Positions 18,014 to 25,662 of a stretch of DNA of 34,914 nucleotides are shown here, piece by piece. The DNA is from a virus, in the IMG/VR virus record IMGVR_UViG_3300032242_000193, positions 1 to 34,914 of that record, one strand, 5' to 3'. A program made the position numbers and the translations under genes. How positions within the stretch are numbered: position 1 is the stretch's first letter; every line of letters starts with the position of its first letter. The notes below the pieces were generated by a model, which was not told the origin of the DNA, did not search any database, and saw nothing but the letters and a program-made list of their open reading frames with translations.

Positions 18014-19081
18014 CTACTTAAATTGAGATTGTGATGCTAAAACTGTAAATGTAGCGTTTGCCGTTTTAATAATACTATATGTATAAACATCTACACTAGA
18101 TGCGTCACCTGCTGTAGGTGCGGAACCATTTTGCCATAAAGGCGTTACTGATGCACCATCCACTTGAACGCCAGTATTATAATAAGCAGTACTACCTTGA
18201 GTAGAAAGGAAAGTAACAGTTCTTGTTTCGCCCACAGCCATGAGTGAATTTAATGTAGTAGAACCGTCACCTCTAAAGTTCATCACCCAAGTACCCGAAG
18301 CATTTGTGGTATAGTATAAAACACCTTGTGTTTTAACATCATAGTTAATCGTACCTGAAGATGCTATTGCAGATACAGTAGTTGTTTCACCAAGTGTTGT
18401 AACACTATTTGCATTAAGTGTTGTAAATGCTCCAGTAGTTCCTGCAATCGTCCCACCTGTAATAGCTACTGCATTAGCATTTTGTGTAGACATGGTTCCT
18501 AATGAACCTGTTGCGGCTGTTACCGCTGTTGATACAAATGCTGTTGTAGCTACCTTTGTAGTATTATCTCCTGCTGTAGGTGTCGGAGCTGTAGCAGCCC
18601 CTGTAAGTGTTGTGGTTCCTGTAACTGATAAATTCCCTGCTACCGTGGCGTTTCCGGCAATATTAAAATTACCTGGCGCACCTGATATACCTGCATAAAA
18701 ATTAGTACCATCACAGAATACTAACGTCGCCGAACTTGCAGGAATTGTAGCTAACGTACCAGAACTTCCGCCAATCGTAATGGCATATCCCCCTGACGTA
18801 TTGTTGTATACCACATATACTTTCGGCACTAATGGGGCTACAATTTGACGTATTGCCGAATTTGTTCCGCCTACAAAAAGCACCATATTACGCGCTTCGT
18901 CTGAAACACCATTAAGCACACTTAAAGTGTAATTAGCATTAATCATGGTAATAGACTGCACACCTGCTACGGCTTGTTCTATTAAGTTCCAGTTAGTATT
19001 AGTCGTAGTACCCCAAACACCAGACTGTTCGCCTGAAGCTATAAGCTGTATTTGAAGACTTGTTGAGTAGGTAGATGCCAT
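18014..19081 (-). CDS. Tail fibre protein
   Basis: This is a 355-residue Ser/Thr/Gly/Ala-rich beta protein with AAGGA six bases before ATG. The start MASTYSTSLQIQLIASGEQSG followed by VWGTTTNTNWNLIEQA is a common N-terminal attachment module of environmental phage tail fibres. The middle (NVAGNLSVTGTTTLTGAA..., DNTTKVATTAFV) has the trimeric beta-helix-like repeats of fibre shafts. The C-terminal 120 residues (TINYDVKTQGVLYYTTNASGTW...) form a separate beta domain also seen in phage fibres. It probably trimerises as a shaft with an attached head. The receptor is unknown. Confidence 0.7.
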   Translation of the reverse strand: MASTYSTSLQIQLIASGEQSGVWGTTTNTNWNLIEQAVAGVQSITMINANYTLSVLNGVSDEARNMVLFVGGTNSAIRQIVAPLVPKVYVVYNNTSGGYAITIGGSSGTLATIPASSATLVFCDGTNFYAGISGAPGNFNIAGNATVAGNLSVTGTTTLTGAATAPTPTAGDNTTKVATTAFVSTAVTAATGSLGTMSTQNANAVAITGGTIAGTTGAFTTLNANSVTTLGETTTVSAIASSGTINYDVKTQGVLYYTTNASGTWVMNFRGDGSTTLNSLMAVGETRTVTFLSTQGSTAYYNTGVQVDGASVTPLWQNGSAPTAGDASSVDVYTYSIIKTANATFTVLASQSQFK

Positions 19082-19091
19082 GATTTATCCT

Positions 19092-19991
19092 TTATTGAGA
19101 ATCGTCTATTGATGCCCAAGTAGTTGTTTGTGTATTATTAATTGTATTCCAACTTGCAGACTGTGTATTATTAATTGTATTCCAAGTTATTGTATCAGAA
19201 TCGTCTATTCTAAACCAGCCTCGTGGAAACTGAATATCTAACATAGCAAATGTTTCTACAATACTAGACTGAAATTGGGCCGCTATAGATGGCGTATCTG
19301 CTAAGTTAATGTTTTCATTTAAAGAAGCTACAAATCCTGCAATAATAGTTCTTGCATCATTACTACTAAAGTTCTCTGTAATAGATAAAAAGAACACCGA
19401 TATAATAGTTAACACATCCGCCATCGTCATATTTTCAGTTCTTGAAACTGCAAAGTTAGCTAATATACTAGCCGCATCTGCCATTGTTATATTTTCAGTT
19501 AAACTTTGTGCAAATTGCGCTGTGATACTTGGTGTGTCATTTAAGTTAACATTCTCTGTTTGTGAAGCTAGGAACTGAGCCGCTATGCTTCTTAAATCAT
19601 TCATGGTAAACGGTTCTACTCGGTCTTCTAATGCCGCAAAGTATTGCACGGATGAATCATCCATATTGATGTTCTCGGCTCTTGCTGCTGCAAACTGAGC
19701 TGTAATCGTTTGGTTGTTATTTAAATTTATATTCTCTGATATGTTTTGACCAAAGGTACTAGCCTGTGTACTTGAATCTGCAAGAGTAATAGCTTCTGTA
19801 ACGGAACCATTAAATAACCCTGCTTGAGAGTTAAAGTCATTAAGCGTAATCGGCTCAGTTCTACTTTGTAGAAAAGCATACACTTGGCTGTTTGAATCTG
19901 CTACCCCAATATTCTCTGTGAGAGATAATATAATTGAGTTGCCACCAAGAGATGCAAAAGGTGGTTGAGCAAAGGCAGCGTATCCAAACAA
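19092..19991 (-). CDS. Tandem-repeat fibre-like protein (eleven 20-residue repeats plus Trp repeats)
   Basis: This 299-residue protein starts with TTG at 19991, with GAGGT eight bases upstream. After a 24-residue hydrophobic/aromatic N-terminus, residues 25-244 are eleven repeats of exactly 20 residues with consensus TENI.L.D..SI.AQF..S. A divergent twelfth copy spans 245-264. The end (259-299) switches to four 11-residue repeats starting at Trp259, 270, 281 and 292 (WNTINNTQ-like). Constant-length repeats with conserved Asp and Phe suggest a beta-solenoid or coiled shaft of fixed rise. It sits within the adhesin array, between a 57-residue gene and the 355-residue fibre. No enzyme motif or known domain was recognised. 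Probably a virion spacer or fibre; the function is inferred. Confidence 0.6.
   Translation of the reverse strand: MFGYAAFAQPPFASLGGNSIILSLTENIGVADSNSQVYAFLQSRTEPITLNDFNSQAGLFNGSVTEAITLADSSTQASTFGQNISENINLNNNQTITAQFAAARAENINMDDSSVQYFAALEDRVEPFTMNDLRSIAAQFLASQTENVNLNDTPSITAQFAQSLTENITMADAASILANFAVSRTENMTMADVLTIISVFFLSITENFSSNDARTIIAGFVASLNENINLADTPSIAAQFQSSIVETFAMLDIQFPRGWFRIDDSDTITWNTINNTQSASWNTINNTQTTTWASIDDSQ
19095..19217 (-). repeat. Four 33-base coding repeats with Trp (11 residues each)
   Basis: Residues 259-299 of the same protein repeat W-x2-I-[DN]-[DN]-[ST]-[QD]-x3 four times. The middle two copies (WNTINNTQ) are identical in their eight-residue core, and the DNA is nearly identical, which suggests a recent duplication. 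Confidence 0.8.
19200..19919 (-). repeat. Twelve 60-base coding repeats (20 residues each)
   Basis: Residues 25-264 of the 19092-19991 product repeat every 60 bases without any length change. The copies are diverged at the DNA level but keep Glu at position 2, Asp at position 8 and Phe at position 16 in most units, which indicates old duplication maintained by structure. Confidence 0.85.
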
Positions 19992-19992
19992 G

Positions 19993-20166
19993 TTATACTA
20001 CCTCGTCTGCTGGTAAAGGTGTATTACCCTCGTCTAACCATTTTAGGTAGGCTTGGTAGTCTGTGTTAGATGGGTCAAATGGAATATTTGCTCCATCTTC
20101 TTTGATAACTATATTTGCTATAAAAGAATTTCCATCTGGCAATATTGCTTTAACTTGTTTATACAT
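19993..20166 (-). CDS. Small fibre-companion protein (57 residues)
   Basis: This is a short gene with GGAG seven bases before ATG. The product starts MYKQVKAILPDGNSF and ends with PFDPSNTDYQAYLKWLDEGN then TPLPADEVV. The 'DPxNxDYxxYLxWLxEGNTPxPAD' pattern is a recurrent end of small phage proteins lying after fibre genes, often called tail-fibre assembly-like. It follows the 354-residue fibre by two bases, and its end supplies the ribosome site of the TTG-started repeat gene. A chaperone or companion role is inferred. Confidence 0.65.
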   Translation of the reverse strand: MYKQVKAILPDGNSFIANIVIKEDGANIPFDPSNTDYQAYLKWLDEGNTPLPADEVV

Positions 20167-20167
20167 A

Positions 20168-21232
20168 TTATAACTCCGCTGTTAAACCAGCAGTTAATTG
20201 GGCTTGATAGCCAACAGACCAGTTATTTGCTGAATTATAGAAATATGCCACTTCAGTAGTAGTGCTATTGTATGGAGACAATCCAGGTGTTCCCGCCACC
20301 CCGCCTGTAACTGAGTATGATGCTGTTGGAACAGTAGATAATGTAGGAGCACTTCTCATACTGGATTTAAAAACAACACCTTGCGAAGATGCAATGTTTC
20401 CAAACATGATATTACCTTGAGGATAACTTGTTACCGCATAAAAATATCTCTGACACAATGCTAATTCATTAGTATACATTCTGCGTTCAAATGGTGTTGC
20501 TGTTGAGCCTACTTCTAGTTGGACACCTGTTATGTAGAAGGTAGCTCCGTTAGTGCCGACTACTGAAGTTGCGCCTGTGGCAGAAAAATAAGAATTTGAA
20601 GACCAAGAACCTGCTGTTCCACTAATTGTTGAGCCAACACCAAGACCCCATAATACATTTATACCTGAACCATTGTTAGTTAGCCACGTTCCAGTAGTAT
20701 CTCCAGCAATTGTTACAGAAATTGAAGTCCAAGTATTTGCTACTGGAATTGAATATGTAAATGGATAGCTGCGATTATAAGCACTATTATTTAATGTTCC
20801 CCCAAATGTTCCAGTAAGACTAGAATATACTTGAAAGGATAAAGTTATTGTTTTTGCATTAGCTGTACCCCAAGCTAAATCAGATACATTAAAACCTTCA
20901 ATAGATTGAAATAAATTAAATCTTTCTGAAGCGCCTACTGTATATGCTGAAGTAGAAGTAAAACCTAAATAATTAGTAAATCCAACAGGAGGAGTAACTG
21001 AACCTGCATTTTGTTGGGCCGTAAATTTAGATGCTTGTGATGCACCATAAAAAAACCTATCAACTAAATATTGTCCATTAGTAGGAGTAACACTAGCCCC
21101 AGCATTTCTCTGGTCAATCCTCATGTCACCATTTATAATACGATTCTTTAGCACATAAGGTGACGCTGCAGCTCCTTGTAGAGATGAGTCGTTAAATGTT
21201 ACTCCATTTGTGCCGTCTACTATTAAGCTCAT
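20168..21232 (-). CDS. Tail fibre / carbohydrate-binding-like adhesin (copy 2)
   Basis: This is a 354-residue protein with AAGGA six bases before ATG. The N-terminal module (MSLIVDGTNGVTFNDSSLQ) is a fibre attachment segment. SPYVLKNRIINGDMRIDQR begins a beta-sandwich of the carbohydrate-binding kind that ends with FYITGVQLEVGSTATPFERR and NELALCQRYFY. A distinct C-terminal domain (about 260-354) follows. It is paralogous to the 357-residue product at 23807-24880, with the same domain borders but a different C-terminal third. It shares 22 identical bases (20496-20517 with 24183-24204). Probably binds a surface polysaccharide. Confidence 0.65.
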   Translation of the reverse strand: MSLIVDGTNGVTFNDSSLQGAAASPYVLKNRIINGDMRIDQRNAGASVTPTNGQYLVDRFFYGASQASKFTAQQNAGSVTPPVGFTNYLGFTSTSAYTVGASERFNLFQSIEGFNVSDLAWGTANAKTITLSFQVYSSLTGTFGGTLNNSAYNRSYPFTYSIPVANTWTSISVTIAGDTTGTWLTNNGSGINVLWGLGVGSTISGTAGSWSSNSYFSATGATSVVGTNGATFYITGVQLEVGSTATPFERRMYTNELALCQRYFYAVTSYPQGNIMFGNIASSQGVVFKSSMRSAPTLSTVPTASYSVTGGVAGTPGLSPYNSTTTEVAYFYNSANNWSVGYQAQLTAGLTAEL

Positions 21233-21241
21233 ATTTTGTCC

Positions 21242-21757
21242 TTATACTGCCGCTTGATATGTAATTGTAATTATTGGGTTGTTAGCATTTGTCCACATTG
21301 TAGTATTATTATAGTAATAACAAGTCATTGTAGAACCACCGCTACCTACTAAAGCTTGAATCATATTGCCTGTATTGTTTTGTTCACGACCAGCTCCTAC
21401 TGCTGCTACTGACCCATTAGTGAAAGGCAATGTTACAATCATACCTCCACTTGCAGTTCCTACGGTTGTTAAAGTAATATTAACTTGAGCAGTTACTAAC
21501 TTGCCTATTTTTGTGTATGCTCCTGAAACAGAATAAGTAGTAATAGTTCCAGAGCCTGATGTTACTGTAGGTGTATAAGTGCCATATTCATAATCATTTA
21601 AAGCTTGAGATGATAATCCACCAGGATTTGCAGCAAATGTAAGACCACCAGAACCCACAGTCACTACCGTAGTACCCGCACTTTGTAATGCTAAGCTTCC
21701 TGTGTTATCCGCTGTGGCTACTATGCCTGAACTTGTTGTTGCGTTAATTGATGCCAT
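21242..21757 (-). CDS. Small tail-fibre domain protein
   Basis: This is a 171-residue beta-rich protein. Its start is coupled to the C1q-like gene by TAATG, with GGGGAG four bases before. The N-terminus (MASINATTSSGIVATADNTG) matches the short attachment segment of several genes here. The rest (DYEYGTYTPTVTSGSGTITT, VSGAYTKIGKLVTAQVNITL) is a stand-alone beta-sandwich domain found at the ends of many environmental phage fibres. Receptor contact or capping of a fibre is inferred. Confidence 0.6.
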   Translation of the reverse strand: MASINATTSSGIVATADNTGSLALQSAGTTVVTVGSGGLTFAANPGGLSSQALNDYEYGTYTPTVTSGSGTITTYSVSGAYTKIGKLVTAQVNITLTTVGTASGGMIVTLPFTNGSVAAVGAGREQNNTGNMIQALVGSGGSTMTCYYYNNTTMWTNANNPIITITYQAAV

Positions 21758-22329
21758 TATGCTCCCCTAGCTAAGAAACCTGATAAACCTGTTACACCAA
21801 AACCACTTCCTGCATTTAATGACCCGCCACTAGTTTGGTACATATATAATTCCACATAATCAGAAGAACCATTTAAATAAATAATTGTTGATGTATTTGC
21901 TGTTCCATTTAAACCTGAAACACCTATTCCTGAAGACTGTGAAATTTGACTCCCATTTTTCCAAATAGCAATACCATATGCTTGAGATGTTGAAACAATT
22001 TGAGCCATCCCATTAATTTGATAATACCCAGCAACTGTAGGGAGAAACCTATATAAAGATGTATTAAAATTTGAGTTGGTATCAAATAATATTGTATTGA
22101 TAGCAATTTTTGTCCATGTTGTATTTGGTATAGATGTTGTTGCACTTGCATAAGCGTTAAAAGCAGGACCATTCCCCGCTATGTTTGGTGGTAGGTTTGC
22201 TTGTGTTGTTCCTGTAGTAATAACTGTACCACTTGTTGATGGAAGCGTAAGCGTAGTTGAACCACTTATCGCAGGGGCTTGTAATATGACTGAACCGCTT
22301 GTATCGCCTGAGATTGTTATACTGCTCAT
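21757..22329 (-). CDS. C1q-like (TNF-like jelly-roll) fibre protein (copy 2)
   Basis: This is a 190-residue protein. I place the start at 22329 (MSSITISGDTSG) rather than the in-frame ATG twelve bases upstream. 22329 gives an ATGA overlap with the preceding gene and lines up with the paralogue MASIVVAGDTSG at 25661. After the attachment segment (TTLTLPSTSGTVIT), the domain FNAYASATTSIPNTTWTKI, FDTNSNFN, YRFLPTVAGYYQINGMAQI and IYLNGSSDYVELYMYQ follows the pattern of bacterial/phage C1q-like jelly-rolls, which form trimers. Likely a trimeric adhesin head. Confidence 0.6.
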   Translation of the reverse strand: MSSITISGDTSGSVILQAPAISGSTTLTLPSTSGTVITTGTTQANLPPNIAGNGPAFNAYASATTSIPNTTWTKIAINTILFDTNSNFNTSLYRFLPTVAGYYQINGMAQIVSTSQAYGIAIWKNGSQISQSSGIGVSGLNGTANTSTIIYLNGSSDYVELYMYQTSGGSLNAGSGFGVTGLSGFLARGA

Positions 22330-22538
22330 AGTACCACCCATTTACTGCCTGACGGCACGGTTATATTAATACCTGAATTGATTGTTAAAGGACCTACACT
22401 CATCGCACTTGACCCTGTTGTTATGGTATAACTTGTTGTCACTGTTCTTGTGTTTTCATAAAGAGGTACAGTAGGTGCTAACACTGTGACGTTAGAACTT
22501 GTACCTATCATTGTATTTTGGACTGTAGTTAATGCCAT
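22326..22538 (-). CDS. Small fibre module protein
   Basis: This is a 70-residue protein with AAGGA six bases before ATG. Its last 45 residues (VTTSYTITTGSSAMSVGPLTINSG... ending SGSKWVVL) match the C-terminus of the 813-residue fibre (ITASYTIPVGSNAMSTGPVT... ending AGSRYIVI). So it is a stand-alone copy of a fibre-end module, perhaps a cap or trimer seed. The first 25 residues (MALTTVQNTMIGTSSNVTVL) look like an attachment segment. Confidence 0.55.
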   Translation of the reverse strand: MALTTVQNTMIGTSSNVTVLAPTVPLYENTRTVTTSYTITTGSSAMSVGPLTINSGINITVPSGSKWVVL

Positions 22539-22547
22539 GATTTATCC

Positions 22548-23510
22548 TTATGCTGTGTAGCTTCCTGATGCTGTGAATGTTAATATTGTATTTGAACCTG
22601 AAGTAGTTACTGTAGGTGAACCTGTATATGTACTTGAATATTTTGCTGTAGGTACTGAAATAATAACGACACCAGAACCACCAGCTCCACCGCCTCCAGA
22701 AATTACATTGGTAGCACCACCACCACCACCGCCACCGCCACCTGTATTGGCAGTTCCAGCAACTCCGTTTGGTACAGCAGAACTATATCCGCCAGCACCG
22801 CCACCGCCAGAACCACCAGCACCTCTTGCACCAACTCCATAAGAACCACCAGCACCACCACCACCACCACCACCATAATTAACTGCTGACCCTGTGATAG
22901 ATGAAGAATATCCTGCACCACCAACACCAGCGGCTGAACCAACACTTGCATTTGTACCATTAGCTGCTGAACCTGCACCGCCACCACCTATACGAGTATC
23001 TGTTCCGGCACTACTTCCTGCTGAACCACCGCCAGTACCACCTGTATAAGATGTTGTTATACCAGATATTTTTTGAGATGACGTACCACCGGTTTGACCT
23101 GTAACTCCAACACCAGCTGCAGCTGTTTCTCCAATAACAGATATGATAGAAGCAGTGCCGCTATTATCACCATTACCTCCAGCACCTACAGTAATAGTAT
23201 AAGTTGTTCCAACTGTAAATGAATACGATGCCGCAACGACAGAGCCACCACCACCGCCTGCACCACCAGAACCACCAGCATTACTACTACCACCACCACC
23301 GCCAGCTACAATTAAATATGAACCGGCTACAGTAGGTACGGTAGAAGAAAAAACCCAAGAAGAGCCATTATAAAACTCTAGAGCTCCATAAGATGAGTTA
23401 TATCCCATCTGCCCTGTAATAGGAGAAGCTGGACGAGTTGCTGTTGTCCATGTAGATATGGCTGTGCCTCCGTTAGAACCTAGTGCTGATAGATTGACCG
23501 CATTAGTCAT
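22548..23510 (-). CDS. Glycine-rich tail-fibre adhesin (long form)
   Basis: This is a 320-residue protein with AAGGA six bases before ATG. The N-terminal segment (STWTTATRPASPITGQMGYN, then ALEFYNGSSWV) is a widespread phage fibre motif that positions a following domain. From about residue 65 there are roughly 200 residues of GGGG, GGAGG and GSGG clusters with embedded VGTTYTITVGAGGNG, as in glycine-rich tip adhesins built from polyglycine-II helices. The last 40 residues are a Ser/Thr beta cap. The glycine clusters create strand-symmetric CCACCACC DNA that could promote slippage and phase variation. Likely a receptor-binding tip; a shorter relative is at 17331-18005. Confidence 0.65.
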   Translation of the reverse strand: MTNAVNLSALGSNGGTAISTWTTATRPASPITGQMGYNSSYGALEFYNGSSWVFSSTVPTVAGSYLIVAGGGGGSSNAGGSGGAGGGGGSVVAASYSFTVGTTYTITVGAGGNGDNSGTASIISVIGETAAAGVGVTGQTGGTSSQKISGITTSYTGGTGGGSAGSSAGTDTRIGGGGAGSAANGTNASVGSAAGVGGAGYSSSITGSAVNYGGGGGGGAGGSYGVGARGAGGSGGGGAGGYSSAVPNGVAGTANTGGGGGGGGGATNVISGGGGAGGSGVVIISVPTAKYSSTYTGSPTVTTSGSNTILTFTASGSYTA

Positions 23511-23513
23511 GTA

Positions 23514-23810
23514 TTATCCTTGTGGAGCTTCCGTTACTGTATCTTCCCATAACCATGTTGTTTCGTTTAACACTGCTGTGTCTGATGGTTTAGGTGCAAT
23601 GAATACATCGTTGAGAGCATCGTATGTGTAACCAATTCCAGCGTAATTACCTCTTAAAGGTCTACCTTCTGGGTGTTGATTACCATGCGTATTATAGCTT
23701 GTTTGTAGCCAAGTACCTGGACTTGAATCTACGAACGTATCAAAAAATTCTGGTTCAGCCACGATGACTTGTGTAACCTTACCGTCTACTACTTTTGCAA
23801 AATGACTCAT
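23514..23810 (-). CDS. Conserved small virion/fibre-companion protein
   Basis: This is a 98-residue protein whose start overlaps the end of the 357-residue fibre by ATGA, with AGGA eight bases before. FAKVVDGKVTQVIVAEPEFF, PGTWLQTSYNTHGNQ and YAGIGYTYDALNDVFIAPKP form a pattern common in marine phages, including T4-like cyanophages, where it is an uncharacterised structural or tail protein. The neighbouring genes on both sides are fibres. The role may be fibre assembly or a fibre subdomain. Confidence 0.65.
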   Translation of the reverse strand: MSHFAKVVDGKVTQVIVAEPEFFDTFVDSSPGTWLQTSYNTHGNQHPEGRPLRGNYAGIGYTYDALNDVFIAPKPSDTAVLNETTWLWEDTVTEAPQG

Positions 23811-24880
23811 AGTTCACATCCTGTAAATTGAATCTGTGATGATGTTCCAACTGTTAGTCTAGCGGCTCTGTATTGAGTTAATCCACTAGCTACGCTAACA
23901 AATATTAAAGCCGTATTTATTGAAGCAGAATTAAATGTAACTGCTGTTGCTGTTGTAGTTGTTACCCCATCATCTGTACCAAATCCAGAAGCTGCTGTAG
24001 TTGTAATTCCCGTTGGAAATACTCTAGGTGTAACTATAAATGGAATGGTAAATTGACTTCTGGTTGTTGAATCTGATAACCCACTATAATTAATTGTAGT
24101 TGCAGAACCGTTACCTTGTATTACAGGCAAATACCTCTGACAATTAGCTAACTCTTGGTTATACAATCTTCTTTCAAAAGGAGTTGCTGTTGAGCCTACT
24201 TCTAACTGAACGCCTGTAATGTAGAGTGCATCATCTGCACCTGCTGTACCTGTTGGAGTAAATGAGGTATAAAAACCTATTTCATTTGTTCCTGCTGGTA
24301 TTGTTGCAGTAAATGTATATCTTACCCAAGATGTAGTAATTGCAGCATTAGTATTAATTGTATTAGCATAGTTAGTCCAAGTACCTCCACCAAAAGCACT
24401 TAATCCTTGGTCTGTTCCACTTCCTGTACCTAATATTACACTAATTAAATTTCCAGATGCTGAAAAATTTGCTCCAGCTTTAGCATAAAAAGAAAGAGTT
24501 ACAGTTTGACCAGATAAATCGTAGCAATTATTTGTTTCTATAACTTGAAATGCGTATAATATATTTGTATATGTTTGAGAAGCTGTTCTTTGCATTTTTA
24601 AGCTATATTGAAATCCTGTAGGAGCACTTGTATTTTGTGACCATGTAGCATTTGCTCCAGCACAATATACAGCAAATCTATCAGCTGTATAATTATAACC
24701 AGAACTAGTTGTAGTAAAGCTTGTTCCTCTTTGCCAAACTTGAAATCCACCGTTAATAATTCTATTCTTCAATACATAAGGACCCGCTGCGTACTGCTGA
24801 TTAGAACTATCAGAAAAAGTAAGTCCAGCACTAGAGTCTAGCGTTGTTGAGCCTGATGCTCCTGTAAGTATGAGTGCCAT
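23807..24880 (-). CDS. Tail fibre / carbohydrate-binding-like adhesin (copy 1)
   Basis: This 357-residue paralogue of the 354-residue product at 20168-21232 starts at a TAATG junction. The attachment segment (MALILTGASGSTTLDSS, LTFSDSS) precedes GPYVLKNRIINGGFQVWQRG and a beta-sandwich (VTLSFYAKAGANFS, WVRYTFTATIPAGTN) typical of carbohydrate-binding-like fibre domains. It closes with LYITGVQLEVGSTATPFERR and ELANCQRYLP. The C-terminal third differs from its paralogue, as expected when receptor specificity is swapped. Function is inferred from composition and context. Confidence 0.65.
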   Translation of the reverse strand: MALILTGASGSTTLDSSAGLTFSDSSNQQYAAGPYVLKNRIINGGFQVWQRGTSFTTTSSGYNYTADRFAVYCAGANATWSQNTSAPTGFQYSLKMQRTASQTYTNILYAFQVIETNNCYDLSGQTVTLSFYAKAGANFSASGNLISVILGTGSGTDQGLSAFGGGTWTNYANTINTNAAITTSWVRYTFTATIPAGTNEIGFYTSFTPTGTAGADDALYITGVQLEVGSTATPFERRLYNQELANCQRYLPVIQGNGSATTINYSGLSDSTTRSQFTIPFIVTPRVFPTGITTTAASGFGTDDGVTTTTATAVTFNSASINTALIFVSVASGLTQYRAARLTVGTSSQIQFTGCEL

Positions 24881-25041
24881 TATGCTAATTCCTCATCTGT
24901 TGGTTTAGATAATGTTGGGTGTTCCCATTTAGCTATGTAGTCACCTTTACCATCAGAGTCGTTTTGTAATGTGATTGTGGTTAGAAAGTCTTTATCTTCT
25001 AACTGTGGATATAGTTGTTTAATCTTTTCGTATAATGACAT
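24880..25041 (-). CDS. Small fibre-companion protein (53 residues, XkdW-like)
   Basis: This is a short gene with AAGGAG six bases before ATG and TAATG junctions on both sides (with the C1q-like gene before and the 357-residue fibre after). The product begins MSLYEKIKQLYPQLEDKDFL, continues ITLQNDSDGKGDYIAKWEHP and ends KPTDEELA. This resembles small phage proteins of the XkdW kind near tail-fibre genes. A chaperone or companion role is inferred. The tight coupling on both sides supports a real gene despite its size. Confidence 0.65.
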   Translation of the reverse strand: MSLYEKIKQLYPQLEDKDFLTTITLQNDSDGKGDYIAKWEHPTLSKPTDEELA

Positions 25042-25661
25042 TATGCACTCCTTACCATAGATGCTGAAAATGTAGAGTTGTTTGAATTTCCATAAGAAGT
25101 AATAGTTCCACTAGCAGTAGCTCTTACATACATTTCTAAATAATCTGTTGAGCCATTCATATATATTAAAGCAGAAGTTGTTAAAACTATTTCAGTAAAC
25201 GTACCTCCAGCATAAGGAATAGAGCAAAATTTAAAAAATGCACCATTTTTATAAAAAGCAATAGCAGAGCCTGTCATTGTTCCAGCTATGCTTGTAGCTA
25301 AATCAGCACAACCATTTACTTGGTAATAACCTGCTACCGTAGGAGTAAATCTGTAGTTAGTTACATTATCATAATTACTATTTGTATCAAATTCTTTTGT
25401 ATTTATTTGTGCTTTTGTAAAAGTATTAGTTGTTAGTGTAATATTAGCAGATTGATAAGCACTAAACGCTGGACCATTACCTACTACGTTTGTAGATAAA
25501 GATGCTTGCGTTACTGTCCCTGCTGAAGGCGTAATTGTACTTGCACTTGTTAAAACCGTTCCACTTGTTGTAGGCAATGTAAGCGTAGTTGTACCTGATA
25601 CTGCTGGGGCAGCTAAGGTTACGGTTCCTGAGGTATCTCCTGCGACTACTATGCTTGCCAT
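25041..25661 (-). CDS. C1q-like (TNF-like jelly-roll) fibre protein (copy 1)
   Basis: This is a 206-residue paralogue of the 21757-22329 product. GGAGG is nine bases before ATG, overlapping the stop of the S74 fibre. It shares the attachment segment (VAGDTSGTVTLAAP, TTLTLPTTSGTVLT) and the jelly-roll pattern: FSAYQSANITLTTNTFTKAQ, FDTNSNYD, YRFTPTVAGYYQVNGCADL, LIYMNGSTDYLEMYVRA. The two copies differ mainly in surface-loop segments. Likely trimeric receptor-binding head. Confidence 0.62.
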   Translation of the reverse strand: MASIVVAGDTSGTVTLAAPAVSGTTTLTLPTTSGTVLTSASTITPSAGTVTQASLSTNVVGNGPAFSAYQSANITLTTNTFTKAQINTKEFDTNSNYDNVTNYRFTPTVAGYYQVNGCADLATSIAGTMTGSAIAFYKNGAFFKFCSIPYAGGTFTEIVLTTSALIYMNGSTDYLEMYVRATASGTITSYGNSNNSTFSASMVRSA

Positions 25662-25662
25662 G

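Noticed and set aside
19095-19919. CRISPR-like array because of regular spacing
   Set aside because: The 60- and 33-base periodicities are coding repeats in frame, with diverged units and no identical repeats separated by unique spacers.
22329-22341. Longer start (MGGT...) for the second C1q-like gene
   Set aside because: The start twelve bases downstream gives an ATGA overlap and aligns with its paralogue's start; the upstream ATG lacks a ribosome site.
22573-22842. + strand open frame with long proline runs
   Set aside because: The prolines are the complement of glycine codons in the Gly-rich adhesin. Not a real proline-rich protein.
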